Notes: generated by a model not told the origin, from the sequence alone. Positions 33,392 through 43,080 are shown, numbered from the stretch's first letter. The stretch is 64,000 nt of DNA from Hyphomonadaceae bacterium UBA1849 (GCA_002338565.1 DDIN01000008.1:303090-367089), one strand, 5' to 3'. Translations and numbers: made by a program.

Positions 33392-33453
33392 ACGGCCTGT
33401 TCCTCCCAGACCGTTATCTGTGATCATTTCACCTGAAAGGCAAATGCAAGCGC

Positions 33454-34149
33454 CTAAAGGTCTTTCGGCGGAACGAAAGAATATCCGGCCGAACGTACGG
33501 TGCGGATCAGGTCAACATCAGAGTGTTTGTTCAGCGCTTTACGCAGGCGGCCAATGTGAACGTCGACCGTACGCGCCTCAACATATACGTCCGCGCCCCA
33601 GACAGAATCCAGAAGCTGTTCACGTGAGAAGACACGTCCCGGACGCTGGATCAGATAGTCCAGAAGACGGAACTCGGTCGGGCCGAGATGTAGCTCCTGT
33701 CCGTCACGCATGACTGTGTGCGACGAGCGGTTAATCTCAACGCCAGCGCAGCTAAGAACATCTTCGGCAAGCCCCGGACGGATACGGCGCATGACCGCGC
33801 GAATACGCGCCATCAGCTCGGTCGTGGAGAATGGCTTGGCGATATAGTCGTCCGCGCCGGTATCAAGGCCCCGAATACGGTCAGATTCTTCGGTACGCGC
33901 TGTCACCATGATGATCGGCAGATTGCGCGTCTCAGAGCGTGACCTCGTCTGACGGCACACTTCAATGCCCGTCACTTTCGGAAGCATCCAGTCCAGCAAA
34001 AGCAGGTCCGGTGCACGCTCTTTCATCATGACCAGCGCTTCTTCCCCGTCCTTTGCAACGCCGACTTCATAGCCTTCACGCTCCAGATTGTAGCGCAGAA
34101 GCTCAATCACCGGATCTTCGTCTTCAGCGACCAGAATGTAAGGTGTCAT
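33454..34149 (-). CDS. phoB: Phosphate regulon response regulator PhoB
   Basis: A 231-aa OmpR/PhoB-type regulator. The receiver has VAEDEDPV, the acceptor Asp in LLLLDWMLPKVTG, T in VTARTEE and K in IAKPFST; the winged helix has LGPTEFRLLDYLIQRPGRVFSREQLLD and VDVHIGRLRKALN. It should be phosphorylated by PhoR and bind Pho boxes under phosphate limitation. I start it at the ATG at 34149; a GTG six codons upstream is possible. It is last in the phoR-pstCAB-phoU-phoB series, which settles its identity. Confidence 0.95.
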   Translation of the reverse strand: MTPYILVAEDEDPVIELLRYNLEREGYEVGVAKDGEEALVMMKERAPDLLLLDWMLPKVTGIEVCRQTRSRSETRNLPIIMVTARTEESDRIRGLDTGADDYIAKPFSTTELMARIRAVMRRIRPGLAEDVLSCAGVEINRSSHTVMRDGQELHLGPTEFRLLDYLIQRPGRVFSREQLLDSVWGADVYVEARTVDVHIGRLRKALNKHSDVDLIRTVRSAGYSFVPPKDL

Positions 34150-34178
34150 CGTATTCCCCATACTCACACAATTTCCGT

Positions 34179-34865
34179 CTATTCGAGATCCGACAGTTTC
34201 GGACGCGCCATAGGCATGTCCTCGCCGGTCACAAAGAAATGAACCACTTCAGCGATGTTGGTGCAGTGATCACCAATTCGCTCGAGATTTTTAGCGATGA
34301 ATAGAAGATGCGCGCCCTGCGATATTTTGCGCGGGTCTTCCATCATATAGGTGAGCACCTCACGGAACATGCTGTTATAGTGCTCGTCGATTTCTTCATC
34401 ATGCTGCCAGACATCAATCGCTTCCTGCGCGTTCTGGGTGGCATAGGCATCAAGAACCGTATTCAGCTGCAGACGAACCGCGCGCGACATACGCTCGACG
34501 CTTTTCTGTCCGGTTGCACCATGCTCCTCGCCCATGGCGATGAGGCGTTTGCAGACATTCTTTGCAAGGTCGCCAATACGTTCCAGATCGTTAGAAACTT
34601 TCAATGCCGCGATAATGCCGCGAAGGTCCTGCGCCACAGGCTGACGAAGCGCCAGAAGACGTGTGATCTCGCGTTCAAGACGGGTTTCCAGCGCATTCAC
34701 TTCAGCGTCTCGCTGGATAACGCTTCGCGCCAGTTCGCTATCGCCGCGCGCAAACGCCGTCGCCATGTCCGTGATCATCGCCTCGGCCATGCCGCCCATA
34801 CGCAGGACGTCGCTTGTCAGAGCGTTGAGTTCACTGGTGAAGGCTTTAAGTGTGTGCGATGGCAC
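34179..34865 (-). CDS. phoU: Phosphate signalling protein PhoU
   Basis: A 228-aa PhoU, made of two three-helix repeats with the metal-binding-type motifs NDLERIGDLAKNVCKR (about residue 90) and KNLERIGDHCTNIAEVVHF (about residue 195). It links the Pst transporter to PhoR and keeps the regulon off when phosphate is plentiful. The start is GTG (34865) with AGGAG seven bases upstream. It lies between pstB and phoB. Confidence 0.96.
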   Translation of the reverse strand: MPSHTLKAFTSELNALTSDVLRMGGMAEAMITDMATAFARGDSELARSVIQRDAEVNALETRLEREITRLLALRQPVAQDLRGIIAALKVSNDLERIGDLAKNVCKRLIAMGEEHGATGQKSVERMSRAVRLQLNTVLDAYATQNAQEAIDVWQHDEEIDEHYNSMFREVLTYMMEDPRKISQGAHLLFIAKNLERIGDHCTNIAEVVHFFVTGEDMPMARPKLSDLE

Positions 34866-34882
34866 TTTTCGTCTCCTGAAAT

Positions 34883-35704
34883 CTAGCCGTAACGGCCGGT
34901 GATATAGTCATGCGTGCGGCGGTCTCGCGGATTGGTGAAAATCTGCTCCGTCGTGCCCGTTTCTATCAGCTTACCACGATCAAAGAAGGCCGTATTCTGC
35001 GAAATCCGGGCCGCTTGAGACATGGAGTGGGTCACAATCACGATACAATAATTCTGGCGCAGCTCGTCGATCAGCTCCTCAATGCGCGCTGTCGCGATCG
35101 GGTCGAGCGCCGAGCATGGCTCATCCATGAGAATGATCTCCGGATTGATCGCGATGGCCCGCGCGATCACCAGACGTTGCTGCTGACCACCGGAAAGCGA
35201 TGTGCCGGGCTTGTGAAGACCGTCTTTGACCTCATCCCAGAGACCGGCGCGGCGAAGGCTGGTCTCGACAATGTCTTCCAGTTCGGCGCGCGTTGCAGCG
35301 AGACCATGAATCTTCGGCCCGTAGGCAACATTCTCGAACACGGTTTTCGGGAACGGGTTCGGCTCCTGGAAGACCATGCCGACACGCGCCCGAAGCATAA
35401 CAGGGTTCACGTTGCGCGCTGTGACATCTTCCTCATCAATCCGGATGTCACCCGTCACAGAACACCCGGAAATCGTATCATTCATGCGGTTGAGACAGCG
35501 CAGGAAGGTAGACTTGCCGCAGCCGGACGGACCGATAATCGCCATTACGGACTTATCCGGAATGTCGATATTGACGCTATCAATCGCCATCGCGCCGTCA
35601 TAGCTGACGGTCACATCACGAACACGCACCTTTACGGCTTGCTCTTGCGGGGCGGCTCCGGCGTGAGCTGGAGCTGCAGATGGCAGGATCGGATCGCTCA
35701 TCAT
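34883..35704 (-). CDS. pstB: Phosphate ABC transporter ATP-binding protein PstB
   Basis: A 273-aa ABC ATPase. Walker A is IGPSGCGKSTFLRCLNRMND, signature LSGGQQQRLVIARA, Walker B EIILMDEPCSALDP, and the His switch is in IVTHSMSQA; the LNRMND sequence after Walker A is typical of PstB. The N-terminus carries about 25 extra Ala/Pro-rich residues. Its start codon overlaps the pstA stop (ATGATGA). It energises phosphate uptake through PstCA. Confidence 0.97.
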   Translation of the reverse strand: MMSDPILPSAAPAHAGAAPQEQAVKVRVRDVTVSYDGAMAIDSVNIDIPDKSVMAIIGPSGCGKSTFLRCLNRMNDTISGCSVTGDIRIDEEDVTARNVNPVMLRARVGMVFQEPNPFPKTVFENVAYGPKIHGLAATRAELEDIVETSLRRAGLWDEVKDGLHKPGTSLSGGQQQRLVIARAIAINPEIILMDEPCSALDPIATARIEELIDELRQNYCIVIVTHSMSQAARISQNTAFFDRGKLIETGTTEQIFTNPRDRRTHDYITGRYG

Positions 35705-37437
35705 TTCTCATACCTCAACCGCATCAACACCGCCAAACCGTTCAGCACCAGCATGACGAGCAGCAGAATAATGATCGCAGCAGACGTCATCGGCTCCCAT
35801 GCACGTTCGGCGCGTGTGGACCATTGAAAAATCAGAACCGGTAAAGCCGTCGCGCGGTCTGTCGCGCCCTGTGGCATCTCCGCGACGAAAGCCACCATGC
35901 CGATCAGCAGAAGCGGCGCGGTTTCACCAATCGCTTGAGCCAGACCGATAATAGAGCCGGTCAGAATGCCCGGCGCAGCCATAGGCAGGACATGGTGATT
36001 GACGGTTTGAAGACGTGTTGCGCCCATAGCCAGCGCAGCTTGCCTGACACTACCCGGCACAGCGCCAAGCGCAGCGCGCGACGCGATGATGATCGTCGGA
36101 AGTGTCATTAGTGCCAGCACAATACCGCCAACGAGCGGCCAGCCTCGGCCCAGACCACCGCCCAGACGGAAGACCCCGTCCACAAACGGAATCGGAATAA
36201 TTACGCCATTCACGAAGATCGCCGCGCCCAGAAGACCAAAAACAATCGACGGGATCGCGGCGAGATTATTGATGTTCACCTGAACAAAACTCGTCCACCG
36301 GTTACGCGGCGCGAATTCTTCCAGATAAACTGCAGCGGCGATGCCCACCGGCACGGCCAGCCCCATCGTCACCAGAATGATCATGATCGAGCCAACAAGG
36401 CCTGAGAGAACACCGGCAAACTCGGCATCCGAAGAATCGGCATTGCTGAAAAGCGCGCCATTGAAATGCGAGCTAATACGGCCCGCCGTCTGGAAACGCT
36501 CAAGGACGACAATCTGCGCATCCGCAATGGAGCGCTGGGATTCTGGTTGTTCGATGACCAGAATTTCGCCGCGCTGACGGTCAGGGTCCAGACCGGAAAT
36601 CACCGGCTCTGCTTCTATCATCCCGCCTGAAATAGAGATTGCTTTCATCCAGCCTTCACCGGATCGGAACAGGACGCTCGGGGTAAACTCGTCCAGCACA
36701 AGGCGCTCAGCGTTGATACGCGCTTCAAAGTCCGACAAGCGCGCTTCAATCAGCTCGACTCTGTGTTCAGCCCCCGCCAGGCGCATAGCAAGCTGACGGT
36801 CACCCGGCGCCGCTTCTGCCTGACGCGCGAGCCCATCACGCATGCGCAATGCAGGCTCGAACTCGCGGTGACGAATGATGGACACCTGTTCACGGTGCCA
36901 GCGCTGAATGACCTGCATTGCGCCGGAAAAATCGCTCTCAATGCGCGCACCCGCCTGATCATAACCGCGCCCGTCGAAACGATGCACAGGTGTTGCCAGA
37001 CCTTTCAGATACCGGTCGGCCTCATCGGACACAGGCACACGGACTGGGTAAGTTGCGGACAAATCCACGCCTGAGGTCTGCAGAGCTTCTGTAATACCTC
37101 CGGCAGCCAGACGGCTGACCAGTTGGGACATTTCAATCCGCACATCACGGTCGGCCGGATCGCCCGCCATGTTCTGAACCGCGCCGCGAATGCTACGATA
37201 CACCGAACGTGAGTCCGTGTCTGTCAGCTGCAAATCGAGCGACACCTCATGGCGAGTGAATGCGCTGCGGGCCTCAAAGGTAATCGAGACGAGCAATGTC
37301 ACGAGAAGCGCTAGTGCGATGAAAATGGCCAGCAGCCCATAATAACGGAAACGCTGGTCAGCGCGGCTGCGTTGCTTCATCCGTTTCAGGAATGCCGGAT
37401 TTTGCGAAATTGGTGTGCTGAGATCAGAGGCCTGCAT
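35701..37437 (-). CDS. pstA: Phosphate ABC transporter permease PstA, long form
   Basis: A 578-aa permease, roughly twice the E. coli length. The extra N-terminal part (about 1-330), after one membrane helix (YYGLLAIFIALALLVTLLVSI), is a large periplasmic domain of the DUF3333 type seen in alphaproteobacteria. The transmembrane domain follows, with five to six helices and the EAA loop ASRAALGAVPGSVRQAALAMGATRLQ that docks on PstB. It overlaps pstC by 14 bases. The periplasmic domain may contact the phosphate-binding protein, but its role is not known. Confidence 0.94.
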   Translation of the reverse strand: MQASDLSTPISQNPAFLKRMKQRSRADQRFRYYGLLAIFIALALLVTLLVSITFEARSAFTRHEVSLDLQLTDTDSRSVYRSIRGAVQNMAGDPADRDVRIEMSQLVSRLAAGGITEALQTSGVDLSATYPVRVPVSDEADRYLKGLATPVHRFDGRGYDQAGARIESDFSGAMQVIQRWHREQVSIIRHREFEPALRMRDGLARQAEAAPGDRQLAMRLAGAEHRVELIEARLSDFEARINAERLVLDEFTPSVLFRSGEGWMKAISISGGMIEAEPVISGLDPDRQRGEILVIEQPESQRSIADAQIVVLERFQTAGRISSHFNGALFSNADSSDAEFAGVLSGLVGSIMIILVTMGLAVPVGIAAAVYLEEFAPRNRWTSFVQVNINNLAAIPSIVFGLLGAAIFVNGVIIPIPFVDGVFRLGGGLGRGWPLVGGIVLALMTLPTIIIASRAALGAVPGSVRQAALAMGATRLQTVNHHVLPMAAPGILTGSIIGLAQAIGETAPLLLIGMVAFVAEMPQGATDRATALPVLIFQWSTRAERAWEPMTSAAIIILLLVMLVLNGLAVLMRLRYEK

Positions 37438-38650
37438 AGCGCTTCCTCTGTCTGTCTACGATCCACTGGGACACAAAATTGAAGAAGAGCGTCACGACGA
37501 ACAAAGCCGCACCCAGCGCAAAAGCCGATAGCGTACGCGGATTGTCGAACTCTGGATCGCCTGTCATCAACGCAACGATCTGAACTGTGACGGTGGTGAT
37601 ATCTTCAAACGGGTTGGCGGTGAGGTTTGCACGCTCACCAGCAGCCATCACAACGATCATCGTCTCGCCAATAGCCCGGCTGGTCGCCAGCAGCATGGCC
37701 GCCATCAACCCCGGAAACGCGACCGGCAAAACGATATGTTTCATCATTTCAGCGCGGGTTGCCCCAACGCCGAGCGCGCCATTCTTCAGCTTCTTCGGCA
37801 CAGTCCGCAGAACATCGTCAGAGAGAGACGAGACGAACGGAATGATCATAATGCCCATGACCAGTCCTGCTGCGAGTGCACTTTTTGGCTGGGCGGTTAG
37901 CACATCCATACCGCCATTCAGCGGACGCAGAACATCATTCACGGCAAGCCCGAGCTGTCGAACAAGCGGCGCAACGACAAGGATTGCGAAGAAGCCGTAT
38001 ACGACTGTCGGAATACCGGCGAGAATTTCCAGAACCGGCTTCAGAACGCGGCGCTGTCTCGGGCTCGCATACTCCGACAGGTAAATCGCACAGAACAAGC
38101 CAATCGGCGCTGCGATCAAAAGCGCGATGAATGCAATAAAGAAGGTTCCGAAAAAGAGCGGCACCGCGCCAAAGGCCGCGGAGGTTTGCGCGCTCCATTC
38201 GAGGCCGAAGAAGAACTCGCTTGCACTCACGCCATCGCTGGCAAAGAACCGACCGGTCTCAAAAATGAGCGACAGTACAATGCCAAATGTGGTGAGCACG
38301 GCGACGCCGCCGCTGGCCATCAGCATCCACTTTATCAGCCGCTCTACGCGCAGCTGCATGGAGACTTCTGGTCTGACCTGCATGCAGGTGTAAATCGCAC
38401 CTGCGACAGCAATCAGGGGCAGACCGACCGCAACCACATCCTGACGAATCGGAAAGAACCAGGCGATCAGACCAGCCAGCATTGTCGGCGCGAATGCCCC
38501 CAACGCACAATACCAGCCATAATAGACCGACAGCGAAGAGAGCTGACGAGAGTGCACGCGCGACAACCGGGCCGCCTGAAGGCGTCCGGCTAGAAATGCG
38601 GTGAAGACGATCAATACGACCGCCGCAAATATGTTCTGCGCTATTGGCAT
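37424..38650 (-). CDS. pstC: Phosphate ABC transporter permease PstC
   Basis: A 408-aa permease with about eight predicted helices, longer than E. coli PstC because of two extra N-terminal hydrophobic segments. The C-terminal BPD-type domain has YLSEYASPRQRRVLKPVLEI and ILAGIPTVVYGFFA, plus the docking loop GALGVGATRAEMMKHIVLPV. I start at the ATG at 38650; a GTG two codons upstream is also possible and neither has a clear ribosome binding site. It lies 75 bases after phoR. No pstS is found before it. Confidence 0.94.
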   Translation of the reverse strand: MPIAQNIFAAVVLIVFTAFLAGRLQAARLSRVHSRQLSSLSVYYGWYCALGAFAPTMLAGLIAWFFPIRQDVVAVGLPLIAVAGAIYTCMQVRPEVSMQLRVERLIKWMLMASGGVAVLTTFGIVLSLIFETGRFFASDGVSASEFFFGLEWSAQTSAAFGAVPLFFGTFFIAFIALLIAAPIGLFCAIYLSEYASPRQRRVLKPVLEILAGIPTVVYGFFAILVVAPLVRQLGLAVNDVLRPLNGGMDVLTAQPKSALAAGLVMGIMIIPFVSSLSDDVLRTVPKKLKNGALGVGATRAEMMKHIVLPVAFPGLMAAMLLATSRAIGETMIVVMAAGERANLTANPFEDITTVTVQIVALMTGDPEFDNPRTLSAFALGAALFVVTLFFNFVSQWIVDRQRKRYAGL

Positions 38651-38724
38651 GCACACACTAAATCAGGGTCCGAAAGCGCCGGAACCTAACATCGCTTCAC
38701 GACGTTTTTATTTCAGTATGCCGA

Positions 38725-40230
38725 TTAGTTTTCACTTAGATCTGAAGTGATATTTTCACTCTTAGAATCAGAGGCTTGAGCGATCATAGGTAGCCAGATT
38801 CCGAAAGCAGAACCTCGCCCTTCTTCACTTTCCACCATAAGTCCGCCTCGGTGACGGGACACGATGTGCTTCACAATCGCAAGGCCGAGCCCCGTTCCAC
38901 CGACGCTTCGGTCACGCCCTTCATCAACCCTGTAGAAGCGTTCGCCCAGTCGCGGCAGGTGTTCACGCGGAATACCGTCGCCTTCGTCACTCACGCGGAA
39001 GACGGCAAACTGCGCATCTGGCTCGGTCCGGTTCTGAACGATGGAGATGCGCGCAGCATTCGGCCAGCGACGCCCTGCAAAGGTGCGGGCCTGCTCGATG
39101 GTAAGTCCGGCCGAAATTTCTACACGAACAGTGCTGCCGGCGGGCGAGTATTTCATCGCATTGTCGATCAGGTTCTGAATGACCTGCACAAGCTCATCAC
39201 GGATCGCATAGACAGGCGCTTCATCAGCAGAGCGGATAAGCTCGAGCTCTGTGCCCTTTTCCTGCGCAACCGGCACGAGGGCTTCGACGCCTTCGGTGAC
39301 GATATGCGCCAGATCAACGCGCTGGTTCGGGCGAAGGTGCTCATTCAGCTCAATGCGCGACAGAGACAGAAGGTCGTGAATCAGGCGTCGCATACGCTCT
39401 GTCTGACCATACATGATCTCAAGGAAACGATCCCAGGATGCCGGGTCATCTTTGGCCGGGCCGCGCATGGTTTCGATGAAGCCCGCAAGGGAGGTCAGCG
39501 GCGTACGAAGCTCATGGCTGGCATTGGCAAGAAAGTCTGCGCGCGCCTTCTCTGCGCGACGAAGCTCCGTCAACTCGTCCAGCGCGATCAGAACAAGGTC
39601 CTCACCAAGCAGTGTGAGCTTCTTCAGTTCTACACGGAAGAACTGATCCGGTGTGCCCGCAATCTCGATCTCTAACGGATCAGGCTCACCGCCTCGTGCG
39701 ATCTGACCCAGACGCTCGAGCACATCAGGCCGGCGGATAATCGGCGAGCCGAGACCATGCCTGGGAAGACGGAAGACATCCGCGGCCATCTGGTTGCTGG
39801 CAATAATTCGGCCATCAAAGCCACAAATCAGTGCAGGCTCCGGATAGGCCGTCAGAATGGAGATCAGGTCCTCACGAACCTTTGATACCGAGTAGGAGGA
39901 TGCGCTTTCGCGGGAACTCTGAGGTCGCGCGATGGCGGCTGATTCGACGTTGCCGCGCCCCCGTGCGTCCGGCTCTGTCGAAAGGAAATACGCAATCCCC
40001 GCAAAGCAGAAGATAAGAAGCGACACCAGAACTTCTGACAGAACAAGCGAGCCTGACATAAACAGGATCAGAAGAATCAGCAGGCAAATCAGAGACATAA
40101 CGCCAAAATCGCGCACGCGATGACGGCCCTCTGGTGAAGGCGCCGGTGCTTTCGCCTGTTCAGGCGGGGCATCGATGTTTTCGTTCAGACTCAAATCTGG
40201 CTCGTTTTTATAACTGCCTGTGTCATTCAA
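38725..40230 (-). CDS. phoR: Phosphate regulon sensor kinase PhoR
   Basis: A 501-aa histidine kinase. A 44-residue polar N-terminus precedes two membrane helices (MSLICLLILLILFMSG and VLVSLLIFCFAGIAYFL) with almost no periplasmic loop, as in PhoR. A PAS domain (about 120-225) is followed by HisKA with FLANASHELRTPLTS (phospho-His) and HATPase with NLIDNAMKYSPAG, DEGDGIP and GGTGLGLAIVKHI. The frame starts with TTG at 40230 in a weak context; the true start could lie further in. Identity rests on its place before pstCAB-phoU-phoB. Confidence 0.93.
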   Translation of the reverse strand: MNDTGSYKNEPDLSLNENIDAPPEQAKAPAPSPEGRHRVRDFGVMSLICLLILLILFMSGSLVLSEVLVSLLIFCFAGIAYFLSTEPDARGRGNVESAAIARPQSSRESASSYSVSKVREDLISILTAYPEPALICGFDGRIIASNQMAADVFRLPRHGLGSPIIRRPDVLERLGQIARGGEPDPLEIEIAGTPDQFFRVELKKLTLLGEDLVLIALDELTELRRAEKARADFLANASHELRTPLTSLAGFIETMRGPAKDDPASWDRFLEIMYGQTERMRRLIHDLLSLSRIELNEHLRPNQRVDLAHIVTEGVEALVPVAQEKGTELELIRSADEAPVYAIRDELVQVIQNLIDNAMKYSPAGSTVRVEISAGLTIEQARTFAGRRWPNAARISIVQNRTEPDAQFAVFRVSDEGDGIPREHLPRLGERFYRVDEGRDRSVGGTGLGLAIVKHIVSRHRGGLMVESEEGRGSAFGIWLPMIAQASDSKSENITSDLSEN

Positions 40231-40389
40231 ATGGCACAGTGCCCGTTTATTTCCCAGAACAACGTATCAGCATGATGACAACGGAAAATAATTTATCTCT
40301 CGTATAGAAAACAATAAGCGAACGCCCTAAATCCTCTGCCAACAGCATCTATACAACGTATATTTATATTGTTTTGCGATAATTTTTTG

Positions 40390-40418
40390 TTGACAGTCAG
40401 AAATCTCGGGTCTAAATC
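40390..40418 (+). promoter_or_regulatory. Possible promoter of the RND efflux operon
   Basis: TTGACA (40390-40395) is a perfect -35, followed after 17 bases by TAAATC, a weak -10, 23 bases before the ATG at 40442. The spacer upstream to phoR is AT-rich. No repressor gene is adjacent. Confidence 0.4.
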
Positions 40419-40441
40419 GCTGACTTAAATCGGAGTTAGGA

Positions 40442-41869
40442 ATGCGAGCACATCTTTTGCTTGCCGGAGTCGCCGCGCTGTCAGGGTGTGCAAGTCTTCG
40501 ACATGAACCAGAAACAATCAGCGTAGAGCTACCTGCCACACCTGCAGAGTGGGCCGAAGGTCAGCTGGCCGAAGTGCCACCTATCGGAAACTGGGTATCC
40601 GGTTTTAACGATCCGATCATGGAAGATCTGATCGCTGAGGCTCTGGAAAACAATCCGGGCATTCAGGCAGCTTACGCACGTGTCGACGCAGCCCGCGCCA
40701 CAGCGGCTGCGACCTACGGCCGGAGCCTGCCATCACTCAGCGCATCCGGCAGCGCAACCGGCACGTCTTCTGCCTTCGACAATAATTCCGGCGGCATTAC
40801 GCGCACAGATTCACTTGGATATCGCATTGGTCTCAACGCCAGCTGGGAAGCTGACCTCTGGGGCCGTATTGGCGCTGGCCTTTCCGCAGCTGATGCCGAC
40901 CTGGTTGCCAGCGAAGCCGACTTTGCTGCCTCGCGTCTGTCTCTCGCTGCAAACACTGCGATCGCATGGATCCGCCTCTCCGACGCCGTCCGTCAGGAAG
41001 CACTGGCCGAAGCAACACTTGCGGCACGCGAACGCGTACTCGCGCTCACAGAACGGCGTTATAATTTTGGTCTGACAGGCGCACTTGATGTGCGTACGGC
41101 ACGCAGCGCAGTTGCTTCTTCAGAAGCGGCGCTGCTCTCTCGTCAGCAAAACAGCGGTGTCGCCCGTCGCAGCATTGAAATCCTGCTCGGTCGCTATCCG
41201 GCAAACGAACTTGAAGCCAATCTGGACAGCAAGGAACTGCCACCAATCACAGGCGCCGGCGACCCGACCAGCCTTCTGGCGCGTCGTCCGGATATTGCCG
41301 CCGCTGAAGCACGCATTGCAGCAGCTGGTTTCCGCGTTGACCAGGCCCGTCTGGCGCTTCGCCCGAGCCTGTCACTCACAGCGAGCCTCACAAATTCGGC
41401 TGATAATATCGCCGACGTACTGAACCCGGAATATCTGGCTGCTCAAGTGATCAGCTCACTTACCGCTCCAATCTTCAACGGCGGATCTCTGGAAGCCAAT
41501 ATCGCAGCCGCTGAAGCGCAGGGCCGCACTGCCAGCTTCAACTATGTGTCAGCTGTTCTGACCGCATGGAAAGAAGTTGAAGACGCGCTTGCTGCTGATG
41601 CCTTCCTTGCCGCGCAGGTTGAAGCGCAGACAGTCGCTTACGAGCAGGCTCTGGCCGCTGAAGGTCTGGCTGAACGCCAGTATCAGAACGGTCTGACCAC
41701 AATTTTCAATCTGATTGATACACAGACACGTAGGATTAACGCAGAGGCCAGCCTCATTTCCGCGCAGACCTCACGTGCCATCAATCGCGTACAGTTTCAC
41801 TTAGCACTGGGTGGGGAGCTTACCAATGACGCGCTCCCGGCTGAGAACACGTCTGAAGGGACAGAATAA
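40442..41869 (+). CDS. RND efflux outer-membrane lipoprotein (NodT/OprM family)
   Basis: A 475-aa TolC-like outer-membrane factor. The signal ends in the lipobox LSGCASL (Cys16). The two OEP repeats follow, with ALENNPGIQAAYARVDAARATA and the second-half AARRPDIAAAEARIAAAGFRVDQARL motif (here LLARRPDIAAAEARI), typical of NodT-type factors; ALAAEGLAERQYQNGLTTIFNLIDTQ is near the C-terminus. It forms the outer-membrane channel of the tripartite pump. Its stop overlaps the adaptor start (TAATG). First gene of the efflux operon and divergent from phoR. Confidence 0.94.
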   Translation: MRAHLLLAGVAALSGCASLRHEPETISVELPATPAEWAEGQLAEVPPIGNWVSGFNDPIMEDLIAEALENNPGIQAAYARVDAARATAAATYGRSLPSLSASGSATGTSSAFDNNSGGITRTDSLGYRIGLNASWEADLWGRIGAGLSAADADLVASEADFAASRLSLAANTAIAWIRLSDAVRQEALAEATLAARERVLALTERRYNFGLTGALDVRTARSAVASSEAALLSRQQNSGVARRSIEILLGRYPANELEANLDSKELPPITGAGDPTSLLARRPDIAAAEARIAAAGFRVDQARLALRPSLSLTASLTNSADNIADVLNPEYLAAQVISSLTAPIFNGGSLEANIAAAEAQGRTASFNYVSAVLTAWKEVEDALAADAFLAAQVEAQTVAYEQALAAEGLAERQYQNGLTTIFNLIDTQTRRINAEASLISAQTSRAINRVQFHLALGGELTNDALPAENTSEGTE

Positions 41870-43044
41870 TGAGCAGAGGCGCCAAGATCGCTCTTTCAAT
41901 TGGTTTGCCAGTCGTGATTTTCGTAGTCATCGCAATCGGTGGCTCAATCGCGCTGGGCCTAATGAAGCCGACGCCCGAGCCTGCGGAAGAAGCACCTCGT
42001 GGCATTGCAGTCTTCACCGAGGAAATCGTTCGAACAGACCTCCACCTGACGGTCACCAGCCAGGGTGAGGTTCGTCCGCGCCGCGAAATTGCGATCTCAC
42101 CGCAAATTTCTGGTCGTATCTCTTATGTGTCGCCTGCCTTCATTGATGGTGGCTTTGTCCGCCGCGGTGAAGTTCTGATCCGAATTGACGACGCAGACTA
42201 CCGTCTCGCACGTGTCCGTGCTGAATCTCAGGTCGCAAGCGCCCAGCAAGCTCTCATTCGTGAGCAGGCCGAGGCAGAACTTGCCCGTCAGGACTGGGAA
42301 GAACTTGGCACAGGCGCCGCCTCCCCTCTCGCGCTTCGTGAACCACAGCTTGCACAGGCTCAGGCCTCTCTGGAAGCAGCACGTTCGCAGCTTCGAGACG
42401 CTGAACTGGCCCTTGAGCGCACAATCGTGCGCGCTCCATTTGAAGGCCGCATCCGTTCTAAAGACGTTGACGTTGGACAGTTTGTTTCTACCGGTTCGTC
42501 ACTCGGTCGTATGTTCGGTACAGACTACGCTGAAGTTGCGCTCCCGCTGACAGACACTGAACTTGGACGTCTGGGTCTCTCCTTCGCGTTTGAAGAAACA
42601 GAAGAAACTCCGGGTCCGGCTGTCGTATTCAGCTCGACAGTGGCCGGTGAGCGCCGTGAATGGTATGGTCGCGTAACTCGTACAGCGGCCGCAGTTGATC
42701 CGCAGACGCGTCTGATTTCAGCGATTGCCGTCGTGGAAGACCCGTTTGGCGAAGGTGCCTCTAACGGTATTCCGCTCGCACCGGGCTTGTTTGTTTCCGC
42801 CGAAGTCTCCGGCGAAACCATTGAAGGTCTTCTCGAAGCACCGCGTGCTGCCCTTCGTGGTCGCAACCAGATTTTCGTCGCCCATGCTGACGAGCTTGTG
42901 ATGCGCATTCACGAGGTCAATGTGGTCTATACAGACCGCGACCACGTATACGTCGACGCCGGTGTGGAACCGGGTGATCTCGCCATTCTCTCGCCACTTC
43001 AGGCACCGTTTGATGGCATGAGCATCACGATCGCAGAAGAATAA
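41869..43044 (+). CDS. RND efflux periplasmic adaptor (membrane fusion protein)
   Basis: A 391-aa HlyD/AcrA-type adaptor. One N-terminal membrane segment (ALSIGLPVVIFVVIAIGGSIALG) has no lipobox. The lipoyl halves are VTSQGEVRPRREIAISPQISGRI and VRAPFEGRIRSKDVDVGQFVS, flanking a coiled-coil hairpin (about 115-180); beta-barrel and membrane-proximal domains follow (VDPQTRLISAIAVVEDP, LAPGLFVSAEV). It joins the inner-membrane pump to the outer-membrane factor. It overlaps the preceding gene by one base. Confidence 0.94.
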   Translation: MSRGAKIALSIGLPVVIFVVIAIGGSIALGLMKPTPEPAEEAPRGIAVFTEEIVRTDLHLTVTSQGEVRPRREIAISPQISGRISYVSPAFIDGGFVRRGEVLIRIDDADYRLARVRAESQVASAQQALIREQAEAELARQDWEELGTGAASPLALREPQLAQAQASLEAARSQLRDAELALERTIVRAPFEGRIRSKDVDVGQFVSTGSSLGRMFGTDYAEVALPLTDTELGRLGLSFAFEETEETPGPAVVFSSTVAGERREWYGRVTRTAAAVDPQTRLISAIAVVEDPFGEGASNGIPLAPGLFVSAEVSGETIEGLLEAPRAALRGRNQIFVAHADELVMRIHEVNVVYTDRDHVYVDAGVEPGDLAILSPLQAPFDGMSITIAEE

Positions 43045-43056
43045 TCAGTTGAGTAC

Positions 43057-43080
43057 CGGCTGCGACATATCTCGCAGCCG
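43057..43080 (+). other. Intercistronic hairpin in the efflux operon
   Basis: CGGCTGCGA and TCGCAGCCG form a perfect 9-bp stem with a six-base loop between the adaptor stop and the pump start. It is followed by AAATTTT, not a T-run, so it is more likely to set transcript stability or partial termination than to end the operon. Confidence 0.6.

Noticed and set aside
40200..40441. A Pho box upstream of phoR.
   Set aside because: Only isolated CTGTCA/TGTCAT half-sites are visible (CTGTGTCAT near 40218; CTGTCA on the minus strand near 40390-40397) and they lack the 11-base direct repeat of a true Pho box.
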